Shown here: positions 17,100 through 27,299 of the stretch, in pieces | How the letters are laid out: the number at the start of each line of letters is the position of its first letter | Numbering within the stretch: the stretch's first letter is position 1 | From: Burkholderiaceae bacterium | GTDB lineage: Bacteria > Pseudomonadota > Gammaproteobacteria > Burkholderiales > Burkholderiaceae_B | Length of the DNA stretch: 64,000 nucleotides | Direction: 5' to 3' | NCBI GenBank assembly: GCA_004322135.1 | Contig: SCSG01000036.1 | Span: forward strand, 16,924-80,923 | Made by a program: the position numbers and the translations under genes | Notes under the pieces: generated by a model | Databases searched by the model: none | The model's input: only the letters and a program-made list of their open reading frames with translations | Told to the model about the DNA's origin: nothing

Positions 17100-18386
17100 A
17101 TGTACATTGCCTTGGCCATTTTCATCTTTACCCTGGTGCTGGTCGTGCGCCAGCCGCGAGGCCTGGGCATAGGCTGGAGTGCTGCGTTGGGCGCAGTACT
17201 GGCGCTGGCCTTTGGCGTCGTTCACTTGAGTGACATTCCTGCCGTATGGCACATCGTCTGGAACGCCACTGCCACCTTCATAGCCATCATCGTGATCAGC
17301 CTGCTATTGGACGAAGCAGGCTTCTTTGAATGGACTGCATTGCATGTGGCGCGATGGGGCCAGGGCCGGGGACGCAAACTGTTCGTTCTTGTGGTGTTGC
17401 TTGGCGCAGTGGTGTCGGCACTGTTCGCGAACGACGGTGCTGCGCTCATCCTCACTCCCATTGTCATGGCCATGTTGTTGGCCTTGGGACTCGGCCCCAA
17501 GGCAACGCTGGCGTTCATCATGGCTTCTGGCTTCATTGCCGATACTGCCAGCGTGCCGCTGGTCATCTCCAATCTGGTAAATATCGTATCGGCGGACTAC
17601 TTCGATGTCGGCTTTGGCCGTTACGCGGCCGTCATGGTTCCGGTCTACATCGTTGCCGTCGTGGCCTCGTTGGCGGCATTGCTTCTTTTCTTTGGCCGCA
17701 GCATTCCCGTACGCTATGAACCGGCAAGGCTCGGCATTCCATCGCACGCCATCCGCTGCAAAGCCACGTTTCGGGCAGGCTGGGTGGTTCTGGTCGGGTT
17801 ATTGTGCGGGTTTTTCATTCTGGAACCACTTGGCATCCCTGTAAGCGCCACGTCGGCGGCTGGTGCACTGGCTCTGCTGGTGGTTGCGGGACGCGCGCAC
17901 ATCATCGGAACGCGCAACGTCGTACGCGGCGCTCCCTGGCATATCGTGGTGTTTTCGGTTGGTATGTATCTGGTCGTGTACGGCTTGCGCAACGCCGGCC
18001 TGACACAGTGGTTAGCCGAAGTGCTTTCGCACCTTGCGGCCGGTGGCCTTTGGGTCGCCACGCTGGGTACGGGCATAATGGCGGCCCTGCTGTCATCCAT
18101 CATGAATAACCTGCCAGCGGTTCTGGTTGGTGCCTTGTCGATCGACGCCAGCCAGGCCAGTGGCATCACTCGGGACGCCATGATTTACGCCAATATCATT
18201 GGCTGCGACCTGGGCCCCAAGATTACGCCCATTGGAAGCCTGGCCACCCTGCTCTGGCTGCATATATTACGGCGCAAGGGGGTGGTGATTTCGTGGGCGT
18301 ATTACTTCAGGGTGGGAACGATCCTTACCCTGCCGGTTTTGGTAATTACGCTGAGCGCCCTGGCGCTGCGCCTGTCCATCGGGTAG
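17100..18386 (+). CDS. arsB: Arsenical efflux membrane protein ArsB
   Basis: The 428-residue protein matches ArsB in length and carries its hallmarks: the [13 protein letters not shown] loop near residue 115, a central loop rich in Arg and Pro, and the C-terminal block [20 protein letters not shown]. Eleven to twelve hydrophobic segments span the protein. ArsB expels arsenite or antimonite by proton exchange, or with ArsA ATPase. No arsR, arsC or arsA is near, which is unusual. It lies 68 bases after mgtA, so it may be read from the mgtA promoter. No convincing ribosome site precedes the ATG. Confidence 0.88.
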   Translation: MYIALAIFIFTLVLVVRQPRGLGIGWSAALGAVLALAFGVVHLSDIPAVWHIVWNATATFIAIIVISLLLDEAGFFEWTALHVARWGQGRGRKLFVLVVLLGAVVSALFANDGAALILTPIVMAMLLALGLGPKATLAFIMASGFIADTASVPLVISNLVNIVSADYFDVGFGRYAAVMVPVYIVAVVASLAALLLFFGRSIPVRYEPARLGIPSHAIRCKATFRAGWVVLVGLLCGFFILEPLGIPVSATSAAGALALLVVAGRAHIIGTRNVVRGAPWHIVVFSVGMYLVVYGLRNAGLTQWLAEVLSHLAAGGLWVATLGTGIMAALLSSIMNNLPAVLVGALSIDASQASGITRDAMIYANIIGCDLGPKITPIGSLATLLWLHILRRKGVVISWAYYFRVGTILTLPVLVITLSALALRLSIG

Positions 18387-18522
18387 CCGCAGGGATAAGC
18401 TCACTGAAGACAGCAGGGATGCACACGCGGGCTGGTGGGGTGCCAACGCCGCGTATCTGTTATGCAGCCATGCAGCCGGTACGCGGCCGTAGCCAGTTGA
18501 ACATATGCGCCATTGCGCGGTA

Positions 18523-19410
18523 TCAGGCAGCGGACGTTGCCTCAGCCTTCTTGGTCAGGATCATGTCGTAATTCATGGTGTAGAACGGCTCGTTCATGAT
18601 GGTGCCGTCGGGCGCTTTTTCGCCCGCTTCATGCCGTACGTAATCGCCCAGAAGCGAGGACCGCACACCAAACACGGCATCCGACATAAGGTAAGGATCC
18701 GTTTTTTCAAAGACATGCGTAATCAGGGTGTCGTAGCCTTCAGCCACTACCATGAAATGTATGTGCGCAGGACGCCACGGATGGCGGCTTACCCCTTGCA
18801 AGAGCGTGCCAACTGGTCCGTCGGTAGGTATGGGATAGGCAACCGGCTTGATCGTGCGAAAATGAAATTGGCCGCCGTCGTCAGTGTGCAGCTTCCCCCT
18901 GCCCGCCACTTTGTCATCCGGGTATTGCACGTCGTAGAATCCGTCTTCGTCCGAGTGCCAGATGTCCAATACAGCCTTGATCGGTTCGCCGTTCACGCCC
19001 TTGACCTTGCCACTGACGAAACAGGGTGTGCCTTTGGCTCCATGGCTGATGTCGTCGCCGTTCTTGTACCAAGGCGCGTTCTCGACGTGAAACGGTCCGA
19101 ACACTGTCGCTTCGGTCGCGCTTCGAGGCTTGCGATTGTTGATGAGGACGGTCAGCATGGAAATGCCCAGGACGTCTGAAAGCAGGATGAACTCTTGCCG
19201 CTTGTCGGTGCACATGTGACCGGTTTCAGTGAGAAACTGTATGGCGTATAGCCATTCTTCCTCGGTCAGTTCAACCTCGCGCACGAAGTCGTGCAGGTGC
19301 TGCGTAAGGCTGGAAACGAGCTGGACAAGTCGCGGGTTCTTGCAATCAGACAGGCGTTGATTGACAGCCTCGGTTATGTTTACCTCATCGTAACTTATGT
19401 AATTTTTCAT
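18523..19410 (-). CDS. Intradiol ring-cleavage dioxygenase, probably hydroxyquinol 1,2-dioxygenase
   Basis: The 295-residue enzyme has the all-helical N-terminal dimerisation domain and then the catalytic beta domain, with TVFGPFHVENAP near residue 102. Non-heme Fe(III) ligands are visible: the Tyr in GFYDVQY (159/163), Tyr192 in VAYPIPTDGP, and His216 and His218 in RPAHIHF. The GPFHV form and overall length favour hydroxyquinol (1,2,4-trihydroxybenzene) over plain catechol as substrate; that assignment is inferred. Products would be maleylacetate-type acids. No maleylacetate reductase or monooxygenase gene is adjacent, so it stands alone. A Liv-type binding protein gene diverges from it. Confidence 0.82.
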   Translation of the reverse strand: MKNYISYDEVNITEAVNQRLSDCKNPRLVQLVSSLTQHLHDFVREVELTEEEWLYAIQFLTETGHMCTDKRQEFILLSDVLGISMLTVLINNRKPRSATEATVFGPFHVENAPWYKNGDDISHGAKGTPCFVSGKVKGVNGEPIKAVLDIWHSDEDGFYDVQYPDDKVAGRGKLHTDDGGQFHFRTIKPVAYPIPTDGPVGTLLQGVSRHPWRPAHIHFMVVAEGYDTLITHVFEKTDPYLMSDAVFGVRSSLLGDYVRHEAGEKAPDGTIMNEPFYTMNYDMILTKKAEATSAA

Positions 19411-19849
19411 TGTGCGCCCTTGATTGCTTGGGGTTTGGCAACGTACTTCATTGCGTCACTATTCGTATCTGGCTCCAAGCGGAGTTTTACTGGGAAGAGT
19501 CTTATACCAAAAGTGGCTTGAATATGCCCCCAAAATTAAAAAACCTGACCATAGCCAAATGATAGCAAGCTTTTCCACAGTAAAAGAGGAAGACGCCACG
19601 GGAGGAAAGCGTCATCCAGTATGAACAGGTCAAGCCCAATGCCGCGGATTGCCGCCCCTTTGTACTTATAATAGATGGTTAACCCCGAAACACAACTATA
19701 GTTCTTGACCCCGTTTTTTTTAACGTGTAGAGTCCACTTCATGTTACGTCTTGTTGTATACACCGCGAAGTAGCACATTTGGTGCTGGCCCGACTCTGCG
19801 GCTTGTATCCGAAGCGTACGACCCAATAAATTTAACCCCAGGAGGATGC
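19411..19849. other. 439-base divergent intergenic region
   Basis: Between the dioxygenase start and the binding-protein start I see no gene or tRNA. It is AT-richer than its surroundings and holds a candidate rightward promoter (19705-19733) and a TATAAT at 19667-19672 with no good -35 partner. It probably carries the control signals for both flanking genes. Confidence 0.6.
19705..19733 (+). promoter_or_regulatory. Candidate sigma-70 promoter of the Liv-type binding protein gene
   Basis: TTGACC (19705-19710) and TAGAGT (19728-19733) are separated by 17 bases. Transcription would start about 110 bases before the ATG at 19850. Confidence 0.4.
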
Positions 19850-21007
19850 ATGAAATTTCACTTTAAACTGGCTGCCCTTGCAGCCGCAACGTCATTCGCG
19901 GCTTTGGCTACGCCGGCCATGGCGGACATCACTGTCGGCCTTTCATTGTCTTCCACGGGCCCTGCGGCCGCACTGGGTATTCCGGAAAGGAACACCGTCG
20001 CGTTGCTGCCCAATACCATTGATGGCCAGAAAATACATTACATTGTTCTTGACGACGCCACCGACGCGGCCCAGGCTGGCAAGAACGCGCGCAAGCTGGT
20101 CAATGACGACAAGGTAGACATCCTTCTGGGCTCCTCTTCTACGCCGGCCTCCGCCGCCATTGCCGAAGTTGCCGACGACAGCAAAACCCCACAGATCGCG
20201 ATAGCACCTTTGGACTTGCCCGCCAGTAAAAACTATTGGGTGTTCCGCGCGCCACAGCAAATCAGCCTGATGGCCAGCGCCCTTGTCGAACACATGAAGG
20301 CGCACGGCGTCAAGACACTCGGCTTCATCGGCTATAGCGACGCCTACGGCGAAAGCTGGCTTAAAGACATGAGAACCGCGACGGCGGCAGCGGGCATCAA
20401 AATGGGCGACGTTGAACGTTTCAATCGTCCCGATACCAGCGTAACGGGCCAGGCGCTCAAGCTGGTTGCCTCCAAACCAGACGCCATCCTTGTCGTTGCA
20501 TCGGGCGTACCTTCGGTCATGCCGGAAGTCACCCTGAAAAACCTGGGCTACAAAAAGCAAATTTACCAGACACATGGCACCGCCACCAAAGATTTCATTC
20601 GCGTGGGTGGTAAGGCTGTCGAGGGCACCATCCTGCCGGTTGGCCCGGTTGTGGTGGCCAGCCAGTTGCCCGACTCGCACCCCTCCAAGAAAATCGGCAT
20701 GGAATACACTAAACGGTACGAAGCCAAATACGGCAAAGGTTCGTTCTCATCCTTCGGCGCACAGTTCTATGATGCCTTCCTGCTGTTCAAGGCCGCGGTT
20801 CCCACCGCTTTGAAGGCTGCCAAACCAGGCACCCCCGAGTTTCGCAAGGCCTTGCGCGACGCCCTCGAGAAATCGAAAGACGTTGTTGCCACCCACGGCG
20901 TATTCAACATGACCCCTACCGACCACTTCGGGCTTGACTCGCGGTCTCGCGTGCTGGTTGAAGTCAAGAACGGTGACTGGAAGCTGCTGCCTACCCCTGC
21001 CAAGTAA
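19850..21007 (+). CDS. Periplasmic substrate-binding protein of a Liv/branched-chain-type ABC transporter
   Basis: The 385-residue product starts behind CCAGGAGGATGC and has a clear signal peptide, cleaved after AMA near residue 25. The mature part follows the Leu/Ile/Val-binding fold: ITVGLSLSSTGPAAALGIPE at the amino end, a DDATDAAQAGKNARKLV segment, and a GFIGYSDAYGESW hinge region. In this family many relatives bind aromatic acids instead of branched-chain amino acids. No permease or ATPase genes are adjacent; the livHMGF set lies 8 kb away. It diverges from a ring-cleavage dioxygenase, which suggests, but does not prove, an aromatic ligand. A strong terminator follows. Confidence 0.88.
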   Translation: MKFHFKLAALAAATSFAALATPAMADITVGLSLSSTGPAAALGIPERNTVALLPNTIDGQKIHYIVLDDATDAAQAGKNARKLVNDDKVDILLGSSSTPASAAIAEVADDSKTPQIAIAPLDLPASKNYWVFRAPQQISLMASALVEHMKAHGVKTLGFIGYSDAYGESWLKDMRTATAAAGIKMGDVERFNRPDTSVTGQALKLVASKPDAILVVASGVPSVMPEVTLKNLGYKKQIYQTHGTATKDFIRVGGKAVEGTILPVGPVVVASQLPDSHPSKKIGMEYTKRYEAKYGKGSFSSFGAQFYDAFLLFKAAVPTALKAAKPGTPEFRKALRDALEKSKDVVATHGVFNMTPTDHFGLDSRSRVLVEVKNGDWKLLPTPAK

Positions 21008-21026
21008 ACGGCAGTATCGAAAAAAA

Positions 21027-21068
21027 CCCTTGCAATGCGCGCTGAACGCGCAGCAAGGGCTTTTTTTA
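21027..21068. terminator. Bidirectional intrinsic terminator
   Basis: CCCTTGC pairs with GCAAGGG and an inner TGCGCG pairs with CGCGCA, forming a 13-bp stem with a short interior bulge. T7 follows on the right and A6 precedes on the left, so it would stop both the binding-protein transcript (+) and the convergent FMN reductase transcript (-). Confidence 0.9.
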
Positions 21069-21094
21069 TTGGTGCTGCCGTCGGCCTCAGGCCG

Positions 21095-21649
21095 TTATTG
21101 CGCCAACTTCTTGACCCAGGCTACGTAGCTGTCCATCCACCCCTGCAAGAGCTTTTTCGTGGTGGCGTCGGCAATGCCACCCGTCGCGTCGAAGAAACCA
21201 TCGGTGATCTGGAGGAACACTTCGGGCTGAGCCATGGTGGGTGCATTCAGATAGGCCAGAACATTGCGCAAATGCTGCTGAGCCGCCGCCGAACGTATGA
21301 GCCCAACAGACGAGCCCATTATTCCGGCCGGCTTGCCAGACCAGGAGTTTTTGCCATAAGGTCGCGAACCATGATCCAGCGCATTCTTGAGTACGCCAGG
21401 CATTGAGCGGTTGTACTCAGGCGTGACAAACAACAGGCCTTTTGATGCGACGATTTCATCCTTGAAACGCTTGACCGTGTCGGCCTGATTGCCGTCGTCG
21501 TCCTGGTTGTATAGTGGCAAGTCGCCGATCTGCACCAGCTTGAACGAGAAGTCGGCAGGTGCGAGCTTGATGACGGCATTCGCCAGCTTGCGGTTGTTGG
21601 AGTCCTTGCGAAGGCTGCCCACAACGACACATATCTGATACTGATTCAT
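21095..21649 (-). CDS. NADPH-dependent FMN reductase / quinone reductase (ChrR/YieF-like)
   Basis: The 184-residue flavodoxin-like protein starts at MNQYQICVVVGSLRKDSNN, preceded by GAAGGAATG. The VGSLRKxSxN phosphate-binding loop (residues 10-18), the TPEYNRSMPGVLKNALDH motif near residue 77 and the PAGIMGSSVG segment are typical of FMN reductases related to ChrR, YieF and AzoR. Such enzymes use NAD(P)H to reduce FMN, quinones, chromate or azo dyes, often in defence against quinone redox cycling. It converges on the Liv-type binding protein gene and shares its terminator. Confidence 0.88.
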   Translation of the reverse strand: MNQYQICVVVGSLRKDSNNRKLANAVIKLAPADFSFKLVQIGDLPLYNQDDDGNQADTVKRFKDEIVASKGLLFVTPEYNRSMPGVLKNALDHGSRPYGKNSWSGKPAGIMGSSVGLIRSAAAQQHLRNVLAYLNAPTMAQPEVFLQITDGFFDATGGIADATTKKLLQGWMDSYVAWVKKLAQ

Positions 21650-21922
21650 AACATTCCTTCTGGTTAAAGTATTGAACACGATCGTACTGGAGTGTAGTGA
21701 CAAACCCCATAACTTGCCCGCTATGGGCAAACTTATCCACAAACTCTGTGTATAAGCTTGTTTCCAAATCGCCGTTACGGCGTCCAACTACAGTCCCCAC
21801 GCGGGTGAGAAGTTGGTTGGCTAAAAATAATACAGTTGCGAGTAGGGTTACTATGCCGCAGCGACTTCAACGACATCCCAGCATGACAGCTTAATGGTTA
21901 TGCCCAGAACATTCGATCTGAA

Positions 21923-22765
21923 TCATACTGCGTGATCATTACCTGGTTCGATGGGCCCTGACGGTGCGGCCGCCGTGGCCGGTGGTTTGGCACCAGCACC
22001 TGCAGCCTGGGCCACGAAGCTTGACAGCAGATCGATGGGCACCGGGAAGACCAGTGTGGTGCTCTTGTCGCCGGCTACCTGGGTAAGTGTCTGCAGATAG
22101 CGCAGCTGCATGGCCGAAGGTTGGATTGCCAGCGTTTCAGCCGCCTCCATCAGCGCGTGGGCGGCCTGCTTTTCACCTTCGGCATGAATTACCTTGGCCC
22201 GGCGTTCGCGCTCGGCTTCGGCCTGACGGGCGATGGCACGGATCATGTTTTCGTTCAAATCAATATGCTTGATTTCGACATTGGTAACCTTGATGCCCCA
22301 GGAGTCGGTCTGTTCGTCCAATATTTTTTGCACGTCCAAATTAAGCTTTTCGCGCTCGGAAAGCATCTCGTCCAGTTCGTGCTTGCCCAGCACGGCACGC
22401 AGCGTTGTCTGAGCAAGCTGGCTTGTCGCCTCCAGGTAATGCTCGACCTGGATAATGGCCTTTTCCGGAGAAATGACTCGAAAGTACAGGACGGCATTCA
22501 CCTTAACTGAAACGTTGTCGCGTGAGATGACGTCCTGACTTGGAACATCCATGGTGACGACACGCAAATCGACCCGGACCATTTGTTGTACGCCAGGAAT
22601 GACGATGACGAGACCTGGGCCTTTTACCTTGGTGAAGCGACCAAGGGTAAAGATAACGGCACGCTGATATTCGCGCAAAATCTTCAGTGTGTTGAAGAGG
22701 ATCAGCAACACGATGATGATTACAGTCAGCAGACCGACATTGAAACCATAAAATCCGTTGAACAT
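21923..22765 (-). CDS. Slipin/stomatin-family SPFH (band 7) protein
   Basis: The 280-residue protein has one N-terminal hydrophobic segment (residues 9-28) and an SPFH domain that starts at [15 protein letters not shown] and includes [22 protein letters not shown] long Ala/Glu-rich helix follows ([21 protein letters not shown], residues ~185-215). It forms membrane rings on the inner membrane. It lies 44 bases downstream of an NfeD-type protease gene, the classic nfeD-slipin pair, in which the protease is thought to cut the slipin C-terminus. A good site (AGGAG) precedes the ATG. Confidence 0.92.
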   Translation of the reverse strand: MFNGFYGFNVGLLTVIIIVLLILFNTLKILREYQRAVIFTLGRFTKVKGPGLVIVIPGVQQMVRVDLRVVTMDVPSQDVISRDNVSVKVNAVLYFRVISPEKAIIQVEHYLEATSQLAQTTLRAVLGKHELDEMLSEREKLNLDVQKILDEQTDSWGIKVTNVEIKHIDLNENMIRAIARQAEAERERRAKVIHAEGEKQAAHALMEAAETLAIQPSAMQLRYLQTLTQVAGDKSTTLVFPVPIDLLSSFVAQAAGAGAKPPATAAAPSGPIEPGNDHAV

Positions 22766-22809
22766 TTAAATTTCTCCTGGTTGCCACTGAACGCGGCGTT
22801 TGACGCAGT

Positions 22810-24177
22810 CTATCCTTGCCCCGACTGAACGCGCTCGACCGTCAGGGTCAGACCATTGAGAGCGATCACACGGACGTGGTCCCCGGTTGCCAGCCCGGCC
22901 GTGCTGTGGACGCGCCAGCTTTCGCCCTGTATATCTGCATAAACCGAGTCTTGACCGACTGAGGCGACGACCCCCTCTTTGCCGAGCATATCTTCACGTC
23001 CACTGACTACGGGCCGTCGGTGTGCGCGTGTAGCCATGGTACCCACGAGAACCAGGAACGCGACACTGCACAGCGCCACGGCAATCAGAAACGGGATGGA
23101 CAGATCGTACCCAGGTACACCCGTATCGGTCAGAAACAGCCCGCCCAGTATGAACGCCACGACGCCTCCGGCTCCGACAATGCCAAAGCTGGGCAGGAAG
23201 GCTTCAGCAATCATGAGAGAAACGCCCAGAGCAACCAGCGCCACACCCGTCCAATTAACTGGCAACAACTGAAAGGCGTAAAGGCCAAGGAGCAGACAAA
23301 TAAGGCCGCTTACGCCCGGCAGCGCAAGGCCCGGATTCATTATTTCGTAGAACAGTCCATAAATACCCACCATGATGAGCACCAGCGCGACTTGTGGGTT
23401 GGCAATCAACGCCAGCAGCTGGCTGCGCCAGCCTGGCTCCATGTATTGAATGTGAGCATCAGCCGTATGCAGCACGACGGAGCCAGACGCCAGCTTCACC
23501 TGGCGGGAATCAATTTTGTTGAGCAGGTCCGGGACATTGTCGGCGATGACGTCAATGACGTTGGCCTTGAGTGCATCGGAAGCGGATATGCTGGCTGCAT
23601 TTCGTACCGCGTTCTCGGCGAATTGAACATCACGGCCGTGAAATTGCGCCAGACTGCGTATATACGCCACGGCGTCATTTTCTATCTTGGTTCCAAGGGT
23701 GCTCTTGTGACTGTCGGAACCACTTGAGAACAGGCCAATCCGGACGGGCGAGGCAGCACCCAGATTGCTGGCTGGCGTCATGGCGGCAATGTCGCTCGCA
23801 TAAAGGATGAACGTTCCGGCACTTGCGGCGCGCGCCCCGCCGGGGCTGACAAATGTGACGACCGGCACTGGAGACGCCAGAATCTCCCGCACAATGTCAC
23901 GCATCGAGCTGTCGAGCCCCCCGGGCGTGTCCAGCTCGATGACCACCGCGGCGGCCTTCTCCTTGGCTGCCTGCTTCAGGCCCTGAATAATGAAATCGGC
24001 GCTCGCCGGACTGATGATGCCGCTGACACGCAGATCAATCACCAGTGGCCCTTTGGGCTGACCGTAGGCCAGATAGCTTCCCGCCGCGGCAAGGATGGCA
24101 AAAACCACAACAAAAAACAGGCGTGGCCAACCAGTGCTTAGGCGCGCAAGGCTCAATCGCCGCAGTGCCCTGAACAT
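22810..24177 (-). CDS. NfeD-type membrane serine protease (ClpP class)
   Basis: Of 455 residues, an N-terminal signal anchor (about 17-37) precedes a ClpP-like protease domain (45-235) with the nucleophile Ser119 in ARAASAGTF and the Lys164 general base in TKIENDAVAY. Four to five membrane helices follow (about 245-385), then a C-terminal OB-fold NfeD domain (395-455, GREDMLGKEGVV). This is the long NfeD1b layout known to degrade the partner slipin C-terminus in archaeal homologues. AAGGAG precedes the ATG. The cognate slipin gene lies immediately downstream, in the same operon. Confidence 0.92.
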   Translation of the reverse strand: MFRALRRLSLARLSTGWPRLFFVVVFAILAAAGSYLAYGQPKGPLVIDLRVSGIISPASADFIIQGLKQAAKEKAAAVVIELDTPGGLDSSMRDIVREILASPVPVVTFVSPGGARAASAGTFILYASDIAAMTPASNLGAASPVRIGLFSSGSDSHKSTLGTKIENDAVAYIRSLAQFHGRDVQFAENAVRNAASISASDALKANVIDVIADNVPDLLNKIDSRQVKLASGSVVLHTADAHIQYMEPGWRSQLLALIANPQVALVLIMVGIYGLFYEIMNPGLALPGVSGLICLLLGLYAFQLLPVNWTGVALVALGVSLMIAEAFLPSFGIVGAGGVVAFILGGLFLTDTGVPGYDLSIPFLIAVALCSVAFLVLVGTMATRAHRRPVVSGREDMLGKEGVVASVGQDSVYADIQGESWRVHSTAGLATGDHVRVIALNGLTLTVERVQSGQG

Positions 24178-24300
24178 ACGCCGGGCTCCTTATGATTTTA
24201 TGGCGTGGCCCCGGCCACGCCATGGCTATATACGGCCAGTATAGTCTTTCGGCACGCCGTCGCCGGCATGTGCCGTGCTACGGGGAGCCTTGCCTGCGGA

Positions 24301-24690
24301 CTAGGCTTTTTTATGCTTTGCGTTCAGCAGGTGATCCATCTCGGTGGCCAGCACCACCGCCTGATTGTGCTCAGTATCTTTGGCCCCGTATACCAGAGTG
24401 ATCGTGGATTGCGTGGCCTGAGCTGCAACGTCGCGCATAAGTTCCTGCTGCTCTGGGGTGCGCAACTCTTGCTCGTAGCTTTCGCAAAAGCCCTGCCAGC
24501 GATCCACGTTGTGTCCAAACCACGTGCGCAGCGTCGAAGTTGGTGCCAGATCCTTGCACCACAGGTCGAATTTGAATTTCTCCTTGGATAGTCCGCGTGG
24601 CCAAAGCCGGTCTACCAGGACCCTGAAGCCGTCGTCGGCACCAGGGGCCTCGTAGGCCCTGCGAATTTGAATAGTAAAGTGGCGATTCAT
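24301..24690 (-). CDS. DUF488 family protein (YeaO-like)
   Basis: The 129-residue protein has the family signature RVLVDRLWPRGLSKE near residue 23, the DLWCKDLAPT segment and a LRTWFGH motif. Members of DUF488, including E. coli YeaO, have no experimentally fixed function known to me. GAGGC precedes the ATG. It is flanked by fumC and nfeD on the same strand but separated from each by more than 60 bases, so operon membership is uncertain. Confidence 0.85.
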   Translation of the reverse strand: MNRHFTIQIRRAYEAPGADDGFRVLVDRLWPRGLSKEKFKFDLWCKDLAPTSTLRTWFGHNVDRWQGFCESYEQELRTPEQQELMRDVAAQATQSTITLVYGAKDTEHNQAVVLATEMDHLLNAKHKKA

Positions 24691-24750
24691 CTTATGCCTC
24701 GTTAAAGTTATGCAAACAACAACGGTGCAAGGCCTACCCCCTGACGTCCA

Positions 24751-26148
24751 TTAACTGCTGTGGGTCATTTCAATGGGTACGATCCATTCACCATATTGCT
24801 TTTCCGTGACAAACCCCAGTGCCAGTGCCGCTGCTCGCAGCGTGGTTTTTTCTTTGTGCGCTTTCTTGGCAATGGCTGCAGCGCGGTCATACCCAATGTG
24901 GCGATTCAGAGCGGTAACCAGCATGAGGTTTTTCTCAAGATTTTCTTCAATTTTTTCCACGTTGGGTTCAATGCCGGTCGCGCAGTGGTCATTGAAGGCA
25001 ACGCAGGCGTCACCAAGCAGCTCAATGCTTTCAAGCACGTTGTGCACCATAATGGGTTTGAACACATTGAGTTGGAAATTGCCCTGACTACCGGCAAAAG
25101 CCGTGGCGGCATCGTTGCCGAAAACCTGTACGCACACCATGGTCAAGGCTTCACACTGAGTGGGGTTAACCTTGCCAGGCATTATGGAAGAGCCCGGCTC
25201 GTTCTCGGGAATAATAAGCTCGCCGATGCCGCAGCGTGGGCCGCTGGCCAGCCAGCGCACGTCGTTGGCAATTTTCATGAGCGCACCTGCCATGGTGCGC
25301 AAGGCGGCTGACATGTTGACCAGGGCATCATGTGCCGACAATGCAAAAAATTTGTTCGGCGCAGATTGCAACGGCAACCCGGTGATACGGGCCATGTTCG
25401 CGGCGGCGAGGTCGCCAAAGCGCGGATGGGCATTGAGCCCTGTCCCGACCGCGGTACCACCTATAGCAAGGTCGTAGATGCCAGGTAGCGCGGCACGCAC
25501 AGCTGCTGAAGAAAAGTCGAGTTGGGCAACCCAGCCGCTTATTTCCTGTCCAAGCGTAATGGGCGTGGCATCCTGCAAGTGAGTGCGCCCGGTCTTGACG
25601 ACGTTCTTGTACGCTTCGGACTTCTCTGCAAGGGTGTCACGCAATTTGCCGACGGCTGGCAGAAGATGGTTGTTGACCTCTTGCGCCACGGCAATGTGCA
25701 TGGCCGTGGGGAATGTATCGTTCGAGGACTGCCCGCGGTTGACGTGGTCGTTGGGATGCACCGGAGTCTTGCTGCCACGCACGCCACCGGCCAGTTCAAT
25801 GGCTCGGTTCGCGATGACTTCATTGGCGTTCATGTTGGACTGTGTACCCGAACCGGTCTGAAACACCACCAGGGGGAACTCGGCGTCGAACTTGCCGTGC
25901 TCGACCTCGGTAGCCGCCTCGACGATATACCGGGCCAGTTCCTTGGGCAATTCGCCCAATTCGGCATTGGCCTCGGCCGCGGCTCTTTTCAGGATGCCAA
26001 GAGCGCGGATGATAGGCCGTTGCCATTTGAAACGCGCCACGCCAATGGGAAAATTCTGGATGGACCGCTGCGTTTGCGCGCCCCAATACCGCTCGGCAGG
26101 GACCTCGATTGCGCCCATTGAGTCTGTTTCTGTTCGTGTTGATGCCAT
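24751..26148 (-). CDS. fumC: Class II fumarate hydratase FumC
   Basis: The 465-residue enzyme interconverts fumarate and malate in the TCA cycle. It is oxygen-stable and iron-free, in contrast to class I FumA/B. It starts at [12 protein letters not shown] (AAGGAAATTGTC upstream) instead of eight codons earlier. The fumarase/aspartase signature [11 protein letters not shown] lies near residue 320, with the catalytic Ser in it. The [11 protein letters not shown] segment near residue 190 and [11 protein letters not shown] near 140 are also family marks. An Epd-like dehydrogenase and an SDR gene lie upstream in the same direction, 79 bases away. Confidence 0.96.
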   Translation of the reverse strand: MASTRTETDSMGAIEVPAERYWGAQTQRSIQNFPIGVARFKWQRPIIRALGILKRAAAEANAELGELPKELARYIVEAATEVEHGKFDAEFPLVVFQTGSGTQSNMNANEVIANRAIELAGGVRGSKTPVHPNDHVNRGQSSNDTFPTAMHIAVAQEVNNHLLPAVGKLRDTLAEKSEAYKNVVKTGRTHLQDATPITLGQEISGWVAQLDFSSAAVRAALPGIYDLAIGGTAVGTGLNAHPRFGDLAAANMARITGLPLQSAPNKFFALSAHDALVNMSAALRTMAGALMKIANDVRWLASGPRCGIGELIIPENEPGSSIMPGKVNPTQCEALTMVCVQVFGNDAATAFAGSQGNFQLNVFKPIMVHNVLESIELLGDACVAFNDHCATGIEPNVEKIEENLEKNLMLVTALNRHIGYDRAAAIAKKAHKEKTTLRAAALALGFVTEKQYGEWIVPIEMTHSS

Positions 26149-26227
26149 GACAATTTCCTTGCGCCAATTCAAAAAAAACTAATTGATAATGATCCATTAT
26201 GGCCTATATTGCCATACGACCCATCGC

Positions 26228-27292
26228 CTATTGTCCGCCAGAACGCGCACGGGGCTCGGGCAATGCCGAAAGCCGCGCAGACCATATTTCCGCAGCGTCG
26301 AGCATGCGATTGACAAACCCCCATTCGTTGTCGAACCACACCAGCAGATTGGCGAAACGGCGTCCCGTGACCCGAGTCTGGCTACCGTCGATAATGAAGG
26401 ATCTGGGGTTGTGGTTGAAGTCCACCGACGCATGCGGGCTATCGGAATAGCCAGCCAGGCTGGGGCTGGCATTGGCTGCTTCCATCATCAGGGCATTGAG
26501 TCCACTTGCTGTGACATCGTGCGCAAAGTGCACGGTCAGGTCGATGGCCGAAACGTTCAGCGTAGGTACACGTATGGCCTTGGCCTGCACTTTGCCGATG
26601 AGTTGTGGCAACAGGCGTTCCACGCCTTTTGCCAGACCGGTCGAAACGGGCACGATGGACTGCATGGCTGACCGTGTACGCCGAAGATCCGAGCCATGAT
26701 AGCCGTCTATGAGCGGCTGGTCGTTCATGACGGAATGTAGCGTGGTAAGACCGGCTGCTTCAATGCCAAATGATTCGTGCAGCAGTCTGAGCACCGGCAC
26801 AATAGCGTTGGTGGTGCACGACGCATTTGACACAATGCGTTCACTTCCAGACAGGTCTTCGTGGTTGACGCCATAGACCATAGTGAAATCGACGTCAGCG
26901 GCGCTACGGCCAGGGTGCGAAAGCAGCACCCGTGGACAGCCCGCCCTCAGGAAACGGTTCAGCTCAGTGCGCTTCCCGTAATGTCCTGAACATTCGACCA
27001 GCATGTCCAAGTCCACGCTGCCCCAGTCAACCTCTTCGGGAGTGCCTGCATGTGTTACGGCAATGGTTTCGCCGTTGATGATGAGGCAGTCCGCGCCCTG
27101 CTCGACCGACCCAGGAAAAACACCGTGGGTAGAGTCAAAACGCGTCAAATACACCATGCTGTCCAAATCGGCCGGCTCGTTGATGGCAACGATACGGAAT
27201 TTGTCCTTGGCGGGAGATTCATTCAGGGCGCGCAGGAAGCAGCGTCCGATACGGCCATAGCCGTTGATGGCCAGGCGAACAGGATTGATCAT
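26228..27292 (-). CDS. Erythrose-4-phosphate dehydrogenase-like GAPDH family protein
   Basis: This 354-residue protein has the NAD-binding INGYGRIGR at residue 10, the catalytic Cys159 in NASCTTNAI and the partner His186 in TLHSVM. The segments HSVMNDQPLIDGYHGSDLRR, MQSIVPVSTGL and VDFNHNPRSFI follow the Epd subgroup, which oxidises erythrose-4-phosphate to 4-phosphoerythronate for pyridoxal phosphate synthesis. Plain GapA remains possible, since the groups are close. A C-terminal Arg/Ala/Pro-rich tail (last ~15 residues) is unusual. It follows the SDR gene by 7 bases, so the two are co-transcribed. Confidence 0.85.
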   Translation of the reverse strand: MINPVRLAINGYGRIGRCFLRALNESPAKDKFRIVAINEPADLDSMVYLTRFDSTHGVFPGSVEQGADCLIINGETIAVTHAGTPEEVDWGSVDLDMLVECSGHYGKRTELNRFLRAGCPRVLLSHPGRSAADVDFTMVYGVNHEDLSGSERIVSNASCTTNAIVPVLRLLHESFGIEAAGLTTLHSVMNDQPLIDGYHGSDLRRTRSAMQSIVPVSTGLAKGVERLLPQLIGKVQAKAIRVPTLNVSAIDLTVHFAHDVTASGLNALMMEAANASPSLAGYSDSPHASVDFNHNPRSFIIDGSQTRVTGRRFANLLVWFDNEWGFVNRMLDAAEIWSARLSALPEPRARSGGQ

Positions 27293-27299
27293 GAAAAGC

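Noticed and set aside
19667..19672. TATAAT in the dioxygenase/binding-protein gap
   Set aside because: No -35 at a fitting distance; the 19705-19733 pair is a better promoter.
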